A stretch of DNA of 5,030 nucleotides from an uncultured Myxococcales bacterium. GTDB lineage: Bacteria; Myxococcota_A; UBA9042. The position numbers were made by a program, and so were the translations under genes. The stretch is from assembly GCA_937915965.1 (NCBI GenBank), contig CALGHC010000864.1, positions 1 to 5,030 of the forward strand, read 5' to 3'. The notes beneath the pieces were generated by a model that was given only the letters and a program-made list of their open reading frames with translations, was not told where the DNA came from and did no database searches. Position 1 is the first letter of the stretch. Each line of letters begins with the position of its first letter. Shown piece by piece: positions 1-4,350 of this stretch.

Positions 1-187
1 CCCGCCGTGCCCGACGCAAGGCCGAGCGCGAAGCAGGCGTTGTCGTAGCCGCCTGGGTGTAGGACATCCAAACGACCACCGCCTCGCGTCACCGCGCCCG
101 TCGACCAGCCGCCAGCCCATCTGGCAGCCCCGAAGCCGCACTCTACGCCGCCCAACCGGCCATGACAATACAGATTTCGCCGCCAAG
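1..187. other. Left flank of IS copy 1; no convincing gene
   Basis: I see no gene here that I can defend. The plus frame beginning at base 3 reads 19 codons (ending VVVAAWV) to a TAG at 60-62 and could be the C-terminal tail of a gene entering from the left, but it is too short to identify. Positions 63-187 hold nothing recognisable. The flank does not encode the N-terminal part of the cysteine-rich protein found on the other side of the IS, so copy 1 is not a simple insertion into that gene. Confidence 0.3.
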
Positions 188-232
188 AGCCAACGCTGGA
201 CGCACCCGTCCATGCGGGCGGCCTGCCTGGCC
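184..232 (-). repeat. Candidate oriIS end of IS copy 1 with CAAG target
   Basis: The tetranucleotide CAAG at 184-187 lies just left of two small hairpins: GGACG/CGTCC (198-202 with 207-211, 4-nt loop) and GGCC/GGCC (220-223 with 229-232, 5-nt loop). Both lie downstream of the transposase stop at 261. In IS91-family elements the origin end is on the 3' side of the transposase gene, carries a stem-loop, and abuts a GTTC or CTTG target, which reads GAAC or CAAG in this orientation. The arrangement fits, but CAAG is common by chance and no second complete copy is present to fix the boundary. Confidence 0.35.
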
Positions 233-260
233 CTCGCTCGCGATCTACATTCTGGCCGAC

Positions 261-1745
261 CTACGCCGCCAGCTCGTCGCCCGGGTCGACGTCCGGCAGG
301 TCCCACGGGTCGGGGCCGGCGTCGACGAACTCGAACTCGGCCGGCGGGCCGCGGATGGCGACGAAGTCCTCGGGATTCGCGACGGCCAGATGCCGCACGA
401 TGCGCTCGCACTCCCCGCGCGCGAGCACCGCGGCCAGCACCACGCGGCGGCTACCACATTGACATTGCAAGATGTCTTCGCGAAATGCCCGCTTGAGCGC
501 CTCGCTCCACGCCAGACGCGTCGATGTCTCGCGCTTGCAGCCCTCGGCGAGATTCTTGCGCCGACACCTCGCCTGGTCGCCAGCGGGGACGATCTTCGAG
601 CGCAGCCGGGCGGCCGGCGCGAACACGCCGTGGTACCTCAGCGAGGGTCGCCTTGGCAGTGGGATTTGAGCGCACATCCGCAAGATCAGGTCGGCTTGCG
701 GCATGGTCACGTGGGTCACGCCGTTTCGCCACGTGGTCTTCAGGGCCAGGCGCACCCTGCCGTTGTCCAACAGCTCCAAGCGCGACGCCGACACCGCTGG
801 GCGTAGCAGGTACTTGCACAGTTGCTCGAGGCGGTCGCGAGCGACCTCGTGAACCCGGGTATTCGCGTGCAGGCTGTAGCCTCCGAGTTCAGCACAGTTG
901 CGACTCACTGGCCGCGGTGCGGCGCGGGTAGCCCACGCAGCTGCCAGCGGGCTGCCTGCCTCGGCGCCGGTGAGCTGGCGGCCCTGGATCGCCGCGCGCA
1001 GCAGCTGAGCGTGGGCGGGGTCGGAGGCATCGAACGGTGCGGGTTCGTCGTCGTCCGCGTAGCCGAAGCGCTTGAGCTGCCTGGCGATTCGGCACGCTGC
1101 GTCGAGAATCACCGCCTGGACGTCCAGCGTGTTCAGCACCTCGGCGGGGTGGAACGTCACGGCGCCGTCTTGCTCGCTCCACACGCCGTCGGCGAACAAC
1201 ACGTGGAAGTGAACATCGAGTTGAAGCGCCGAGTTGAATCGCTGCACGACCGAGATCGCGCCAGTCTGCGGATTCGCCACGCCGCCCATCTTGGCTTGCT
1301 GGACGTAGTGCCGCTGCACCGCGCGCATGAAGGCGCTGAGCACCGCAGAACGCAAGGGCATGTTCCAGGCGAGCAGGTAGCGCAGATCATACGGCAGGCT
1401 CAGCACCCACTGCCGCATGGGCACCGCTGGCAGCACGGAATCCACCAAGTGAGACGACATCTCGGTCATCCGCTTGCCATCGCACGACGGGCACATGCCG
1501 CGGACTTTGCAACTGACCGCGACGAAGAGGTCCTGGCCACAGCCGTGGCAGTGAATGCGCACCATGCCGCGCTTCAGGTCACCGCAGCCCAGGTAGCGCT
1601 GCACCGCGTTGACGATGAAGTCGGGCAGCGCCGCGCCGTCGCTGGCGTCGCGGCACAGCTCCTGCGCTGCACCCCAGCGCGCCGTGACGACGCGGTGAAG
1701 CACGGTGTGCTCGGGCTGGCGACGGGCATACGTGACGGCGGACAT
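261..1745 (-). CDS. IS91-family transposase (HUH/single-Tyr), intact
   Basis: Rolling-circle-type transposase of 494 aa that would nick and rejoin the element's ends. From the ATG at 1745 the visible domains are an N-terminal zinc cluster (C66, C69, C79, C85, C88, in CHGC...SCKVRGMCPSC), a catalytic core with the metal-binding H179-F-H181 in DVHFHVLFADG, and a tyrosine motif around Y312 (LEQLCKYLLRP). A second C-x-C-G (C428, C430) lies near the C-terminus. VPMRQWVLSLPYDLRY and the VVQRF/LDVHFH block are IS91-family hallmarks. No second tyrosine lies four residues from Y312, so it resembles the single-Tyr (ISCR-like) branch rather than IS91 itself. The ATG at 1745 is preferred because a weak AGG lies 6 nt upstream; an in-frame TTG at 1772 would add 9 residues. 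Length is usual for the family and no frameshift is seen. Positions 699-1745 are duplicated in copy 2. Confidence 0.93.
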   Translation of the reverse strand: MSAVTYARRQPEHTVLHRVVTARWGAAQELCRDASDGAALPDFIVNAVQRYLGCGDLKRGMVRIHCHGCGQDLFVAVSCKVRGMCPSCDGKRMTEMSSHLVDSVLPAVPMRQWVLSLPYDLRYLLAWNMPLRSAVLSAFMRAVQRHYVQQAKMGGVANPQTGAISVVQRFNSALQLDVHFHVLFADGVWSEQDGAVTFHPAEVLNTLDVQAVILDAACRIARQLKRFGYADDDEPAPFDASDPAHAQLLRAAIQGRQLTGAEAGSPLAAAWATRAAPRPVSRNCAELGGYSLHANTRVHEVARDRLEQLCKYLLRPAVSASRLELLDNGRVRLALKTTWRNGVTHVTMPQADLILRMCAQIPLPRRPSLRYHGVFAPAARLRSKIVPAGDQARCRRKNLAEGCKRETSTRLAWSEALKRAFREDILQCQCGSRRVVLAAVLARGECERIVRHLAVANPEDFVAIRGPPAEFEFVDAGPDPWDLPDVDPGDELAA

Positions 1746-1868
1746 GGCGGGCCTGCGGCGCACGGCGTGCAATGCCCTGCACAGCAGTGGTCGGCCCGCA
1801 GCCCGAAACCCGGCGCTCGAATGTGCTGGCCCGGGGCCTGCGCACCCCGCCCCCCGCCACCAAGGGCA
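699..1868. repeat. 1,170-bp direct repeat, unit 1
   Basis: This unit matches 2504-3673 at a constant offset of 1,805 bp with no insertion or deletion. Bases agree in the stretches compared directly, and translations agree in several frames on both strands. The boundaries are abrupt: position 698 is G where 2503 is T, and 1869 is A where 3674 is T. The repeat covers the IS terminus and about 70% of the transposase gene. Recombination between the two units would remove 1,805 bp and leave one complete IS copy. Confidence 0.93.
1773..1868 (-). repeat. Upstream (terIS-side) end of IS copy 1
   Basis: This non-coding leader lies upstream of the transposase and is GC-rich, with a C-run around 1846-1860. 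The same bases occur at 3578-3673 in copy 2. After the common ...CCACCAAGGGCA the two copies diverge at once (A at 1869, T at 3674), which marks the element's outer limit on this side. In the IS91 family this side corresponds to terIS, where transposition normally stops. No promoter is clear enough to call. Confidence 0.5.
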
Positions 1869-2241
1869 ACAAGCACTGCGACGACGCCAACGCGTGCACC
1901 ACCGACGCCTGCGAATCGGCGACAGGCAACTGCAACCACCAGCCGCTCGGCACCGGCCAGTCCTGCGACGACGGCGACGCCTGCACGTCCAGCGAGACCT
2001 GCAACGGCGCTGGGACCTGCAGCGGCAGCGCCAGGAGTTGCGACGACGGCAACGGCTGCACCAACGACTTCTGCGATCCGTACACCGCAGCCTGCGAACA
2101 CAACGTCAACCGCGCCAGCTGCGACGACGGCGACGGCTGTACGCTCGGCGAGACCTGCTACCTCGGCACCTGCAGCAACGACCTCGACCTCGTCGAGACG
2201 ATCAGCGGCAGCACGCAGGGCTACCAGGACGGCGCCGAGAA
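1869..2241 (+). pseudogene. Fragment of cysteine-rich repeat / NHL-like surface protein
   Basis: Internal gene fragment lacking both ends. The plus frame with its first cysteine codon at 1877 encodes four CDDGN-type repeats: CDDANACTTDAC, CDDGDACTSSETC, CDDGNGCTNDFC and CDDGDGCTLGETC, each followed by one or two more cysteines. It then gives LVETISGSTQGYQDGA (ending at 2236), which resembles the start of an NHL beta-propeller repeat (TLAGS..GYQDGAG). Such repeats resemble the Dictyostelium CTDC type and are frequent in secreted or surface proteins of Myxococcota. The fragment starts exactly at the IS terminus. The open frame technically begins inside the IS at 1772 and runs on to 2353, but the last part is out of character and matches the antisense fragment. 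No signal peptide, start or ribosome-binding site of its own is present. The role in the parent protein is unknown; extracellular location is inferred from the cysteine content. Confidence 0.72.
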
Positions 2242-2503
2242 CAGTTCCTCGGTAGCCGTGCGTAGCAGCCAGTGCCACGCGGGTCTCTGCTCCAGCATGT
2301 CGGCATCCGCAAGTTGCTCCTCGCCGGAAATGCTGAGACGGCCCACCTCATAGGGGTCGGGGTTGTCGAGTCGACGGCTCATGGCGAGGATGCGTCCGTC
2401 GCTCGTCGTCGCAAGGTAGTGCAAGCACAAGCTATGGGGCACCCTGTTCTTGCCAGGATCGAGTCGGGAGTGTTCGTGGCGATCGTCGCGGTTCTTCAGG
2501 ATT
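2239..2503 (-). pseudogene. Minus-strand gene fragment, possibly Nudix-like
   Basis: An open minus-strand frame runs from the IS copy 2 boundary at 2503 down to about 2242, then ends at a TAG at 2221-2223 after a few codons of unrelated sequence. It reads through KNRDDRHEHSRLDPGKNR, then HSLCLHYLATTSDGRILAM, SISGEEQLADADM and LLRTATEEL. The order of a strand with TSDG, then a (S/V)xEEQ segment, then RxxxEEL resembles divergent Nudix-like domains, but the canonical Nudix box is incomplete because the fragment stops right after EEL. No start codon of the parent gene is present: the upstream part was removed or displaced by IS copy 2, and the downstream part was replaced by the cysteine-rich fragment. 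A GTG at 2442 could start a 73-aa peptide, but I regard that as incidental. The Nudix assignment is tentative. Confidence 0.45.
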
Positions 2504-3550
2504 CGGCATGGTCACGTGGGTCACGCCGTTTCGCCACGTGGTCTTCAGGGCCAGGCGCACCCTGCCGTTGTCCAACAGCTCCAAGCGCGACGCCGACACC
2601 GCTGGGCGTAGCAGGTACTTGCACAGTTGCTCGAGGCGGTCGCGAGCGACCTCGTGAACCCGGGTATTCGCGTGCAGGCTGTAGCCTCCGAGTTCAGCAC
2701 AGTTGCGACTCACTGGCCGCGGTGCGGCGCGGGTAGCCCACGCAGCTGCCAGCGGGCTGCCTGCCTCGGCGCCGGTGAGCTGGCGGCCCTGGATCGCCGC
2801 GCGCAGCAGCTGAGCGTGGGCGGGGTCGGAGGCATCGAACGGTGCGGGTTCGTCGTCGTCCGCGTAGCCGAAGCGCTTGAGCTGCCTGGCGATTCGGCAC
2901 GCTGCGTCGAGAATCACCGCCTGGACGTCCAGCGTGTTCAGCACCTCGGCGGGGTGGAACGTCACGGCGCCGTCTTGCTCGCTCCACACGCCGTCGGCGA
3001 ACAACACGTGGAAGTGAACATCGAGTTGAAGCGCCGAGTTGAATCGCTGCACGACCGAGATCGCGCCAGTCTGCGGATTCGCCACGCCGCCCATCTTGGC
3101 TTGCTGGACGTAGTGCCGCTGCACCGCGCGCATGAAGGCGCTGAGCACCGCAGAACGCAAGGGCATGTTCCAGGCGAGCAGGTAGCGCAGATCATACGGC
3201 AGGCTCAGCACCCACTGCCGCATGGGCACCGCTGGCAGCACGGAATCCACCAAGTGAGACGACATCTCGGTCATCCGCTTGCCATCGCACGACGGGCACA
3301 TGCCGCGGACTTTGCAACTGACCGCGACGAAGAGGTCCTGGCCACAGCCGTGGCAGTGAATGCGCACCATGCCGCGCTTCAGGTCACCGCAGCCCAGGTA
3401 GCGCTGCACCGCGTTGACGATGAAGTCGGGCAGCGCCGCGCCGTCGCTGGCGTCGCGGCACAGCTCCTGCGCTGCACCCCAGCGCGCCGTGACGACGCGG
3501 TGAAGCACGGTGTGCTCGGGCTGGCGACGGGCATACGTGACGGCGGACAT
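2432..3550 (-). pseudogene. Truncated IS91-family transposase with 23-residue foreign tail
   Basis: From the ATG at 3550 the frame encodes 372 aa. The first 349 residues match the intact transposase and retain the zinc cluster, the HFH motif and the LCKYLLRP tyrosine motif. At 2503 the frame crosses the break and adds 23 unrelated residues (NPEEPRRSPRTLP...) before a stop at 2432-2434. The missing 145 residues include the CQCG motif. The product therefore keeps the presumed active-site residues but lacks the C-terminal region conserved in the family. It is probably inactive, although an inhibitory or DNA-binding role cannot be excluded. The frame is also open upstream to 3784, beyond the IS end, but that extension (basic and Cys-rich, with no family match) is not part of the gene. 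Confidence 0.85.
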
Positions 3551-3673
3551 GGCGGGCCTGCGGCGCACGGCGTGCAATGCCCTGCACAGCAGTGGTCGGC
3601 CCGCAGCCCGAAACCCGGCGCTCGAATGTGCTGGCCCGGGGCCTGCGCACCCCGCCCCCCGCCACCAAGGGCA
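2504..3673. repeat. 1,170-bp direct repeat, unit 2
   Basis: Second unit of the direct repeat, in the same orientation as 699-1868. Its left edge falls in the middle of the transposase coding region and its right edge is the IS terminus. The lack of visible divergence means the duplication is recent, or was maintained by gene conversion, or (to be excluded) was created during assembly. Confidence 0.93.
2504..3673 (-). mobile_element. IS91-family insertion sequence, copy 2 (origin end deleted)
   Basis: Partial second copy of the element at 188-1868. It keeps the terIS side and most of the transposase gene but lacks everything corresponding to 188-698, including the transposase C-terminus and the candidate oriIS. 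Without an origin end it should not be able to start its own rolling-circle transposition, although copy 1 could supply transposase. The break at 2504 joins a minus-strand gene fragment directly, and no target-like GAAC or CAAG sits at that edge, so it looks like a deletion end rather than a transposition end. Confidence 0.85.
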
Positions 3674-3736
3674 TCGCCGGGGCGGACAGGCCCCGCCGCC
3701 ACGGCACACGCGCATCGACCGCGTCTTCCGCGTGTC
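3674..3736. other. Right flank of IS copy 2 with short inverted repeat
   Basis: Non-coding junction DNA between the IS and the next gene's presumed promoter. It contains a 6-bp inverted repeat CGGGGC/GCCCCG (3678-3683 and 3690-3695, 6-nt loop) five bases outside the IS edge. No T-run follows, so it is not a convincing intrinsic terminator. Nothing else is recognisable. Confidence 0.35.
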
Positions 3737-3766
3737 TTGACGACCGAAACTCGGCATGCGAGACAC
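3737..3766 (+). promoter_or_regulatory. Possible promoter/upstream element of the 96-aa gene
   Basis: TTGACG at 3737-3742 matches a -35-like hexamer and lies 60 nt before the ATG at 3797. No clear -10 hexamer follows at 16-18 nt. The same TTGACG-N9-CGG-N2-TGC pattern recurs at 4278 upstream of the second gene, which is the main reason to note it. Imperfect inverted repeats (GTGTCT at 3732-3737 with AGACAC at 3761-3766; GACCGA at 3742-3747 with TCGGTC at 3769-3774) overlap it and could be regulatory. Confidence 0.3.
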
Positions 3767-3796
3767 AGTCGGTCTGACCATCAACCGGAGTCCGAA

Positions 3797-4087
3797 ATGC
3801 CCTCAACCGACGCCCCGCTCAGCCTGCCGGAATCCACCGAAATCACCCCGCCGCTGCCCGGCCAGAGCGCGGTCGACCTGGGCCTGGTGGCCGAGACGCT
3901 CGCGGAGGTCAACGCCGCCTACGAGCGGGGGGCCTTGACCACGGGTCGCTCCCTGGCCGCGATCGTGCTCGACAAGATGTTCCGCGACGACGTCCGGCGC
4001 TTCCTGGCCGAGGCCGAGGACCATGAGTCCTACGTCTCGGAAACGCCCGCTGGACCTCAAGCGGGCGTTGGCCACGGCGGCATATAG
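3797..4087 (+). CDS. 96-aa hypothetical protein, truncated paralogue of the downstream gene
   Basis: I do not recognise a named family. The ATG at 3797 is supported by GGAG at 3787-3790 (6-nt spacer). Residues 1-25 are Pro/Ser/Thr-rich and probably disordered. Residues 38-81, starting VNAAYERGALTTGR and including VLDKMFRDDVRRFLAEAE, align with residues 31-75 of the next protein (VQALERSALDTAVRVGTYVNERF...). The alignment conserves V-x-A...ER-x-AL-x-T...(D/E)(K/R)-x-F-x-(D/E)D and a final VS. Similarity stops at S81, and the last 15 residues (ETPAGPQAGVGHGGI) coincide with a hairpin. The HTH-like part found in the paralogue is missing, so the gene is probably a remnant shortened by rearrangement or deletion. 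A short overlapping frame (ATG at 4023, 37 codons) looks incidental. The gene may be non-functional or encode a short regulator. Confidence 0.62.
   Translation: MPSTDAPLSLPESTEITPPLPGQSAVDLGLVAETLAEVNAAYERGALTTGRSLAAIVLDKMFRDDVRRFLAEAEDHESYVSETPAGPQAGVGHGGI
4042..4069. repeat. Perfect 10-bp-stem hairpin inside the end of the 96-aa gene
   Basis: AACGCCCGCT (4042-4051) pairs perfectly with AGCGGGCGTT (4060-4069) around the 8-nt loop GGACCTCA. The stem is GC-rich, as in intrinsic terminators, but no T-run follows on the plus strand, and only a short TTT follows on the minus strand. It begins three bases after the codon (4037-4039) where similarity to the downstream paralogue ends, so it may be a terminator from elsewhere or a rearrangement end. 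Confidence 0.6.
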
Positions 4088-4152
4088 AGCAGCGACGAAT
4101 CCATCGCGACCAAGGTCGCCAAGATCCTGCGCCTAAGATCATTGATGAAATC

Positions 4153-4169
4153 TGTCCAACAGTTGGACA
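4153..4169. promoter_or_regulatory. 17-bp perfect palindrome, candidate operator
   Basis: TGTCCAAC-A-GTTGGACA is a perfect inverted repeat with 8-bp arms around one central base, 182 bp before the ATG of the downstream gene. Length and symmetry are typical of a homodimeric repressor or partition-protein site. It does not match the parS consensus (TGTTTCACGTGAAACA) and I do not recognise the binder. The HTH-like protein encoded downstream is an obvious candidate for autoregulation, but that is inference. No second copy was noticed in the window. Confidence 0.5.
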
Positions 4170-4277
4170 ACCGGGCCGACAGCCCTCCCTGCCCCATCGA
4201 ACGAGGCGCCAAGCACAACCAATCTGCCGGCTAGGGTAACTGCCTGCCCATCGCAAGAGTGACCTGGCGGGCCTGGA

Positions 4278-4306
4278 TTGACGCCTTTCGAACGGAGTGC
4301 TACCCC
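4278..4306 (+). promoter_or_regulatory. Possible promoter of the HTH-like gene
   Basis: TTGACG (4278-4283) is followed after 17 nt by TACCCC (4301-4306), a poor -10 that keeps the first TA. It lies 73 nt upstream of the ATG at 4351. The match to the element at 3737 (TTGACG-N9-CGG-N2-TGC) supports common descent of the two upstream regions more than it proves promoter function. Confidence 0.35.
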
Positions 4307-4338
4307 GTCGCCATTGGCGGAGCCCCGCTATCAACCGC

Positions 4339-4343
4339 AGGAG
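4339..4343 (+). promoter_or_regulatory. Ribosome-binding site fixing the start at 4351
   Basis: AGGAG with a 7-nt spacer to ATG. It sits in TCAACCGCAGGAGTC, which matches TCAACCGGAGTC before the 3797 gene apart from a 3-nt CAG difference. It argues against the longer alternative frame that starts at 4278. Confidence 0.75.
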
Positions 4344-4350
4344 TCTCATT

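Larger units (their letters stand above)
188..1868 (-). mobile_element. IS91-family insertion sequence, copy 1 (apparently complete)
   Basis: This element has a full-length IS91-type transposase gene on the minus strand, about 75 bp of candidate origin-end DNA downstream and about 120 bp of leader/terminus upstream. The right limit is the last base shared with copy 2 (1868 matches 3673), so the true terminus lies at or slightly before it, near the GC-rich stretch at 1846-1860. The left limit is inferred from a CAAG tetranucleotide. IS91-family elements move by a rolling-circle-like mechanism, make no target duplication and lack long inverted repeats, and none are seen here. The flanks on the two sides belong to unrelated sequence, so a deletion or one-ended transposition followed insertion. 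Confidence 0.75.
4088..4350. other. Intergenic region between the two paralogous genes
   Basis: 263 bp without a convincing gene. It contains a 17-bp palindrome at 4153-4169 and a TTGACG element at 4278. A 29-codon frame (ATG at 4145 to TAG at 4232-4234) lacks a ribosome-binding site. It is in the same frame as the 96-aa gene, so 4088-4234 could be decayed coding sequence beyond that gene's stop (for example SDESIATKVAKILRL), but I see no similarity to the paralogue. Confidence 0.45.

Noticed and set aside
764..773. TGTCCAACAG inside the IS (also at 2569-2578) equals one half of the 17-bp palindrome
   Set aside because: The match is ten bases without the second arm and lies inside conserved transposase coding sequence, so it is probably chance.
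162..806. Plus-strand frame of 214 codons over the end of the transposase gene
   Set aside because: It lies opposite conserved transposase coding sequence, has no ribosome-binding site and no recognisable motif.
1877..2190. Regularly spaced GACGACGGC-type repeats suggesting a CRISPR or tandem DNA array
   Set aside because: Spacing is uneven and follows codons of the CDDGN protein repeats; there are no uniform repeats or unique spacers.
822..2255. Long plus-strand open frame of 477 codons, with a similar one at 2627-4087
   Set aside because: It is antisense to the transposase genes over most of its length, and its composition (Arg/His/Ala/Pro/Thr-rich) is typical of a GC-rich shadow frame. 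The second one ends in the genuine 96-aa gene only because the frames coincide.
4145..4234. 29-codon frame overlapping the 17-bp palindrome
   Set aside because: No ribosome-binding site and no motif; more likely non-coding or decayed sequence.
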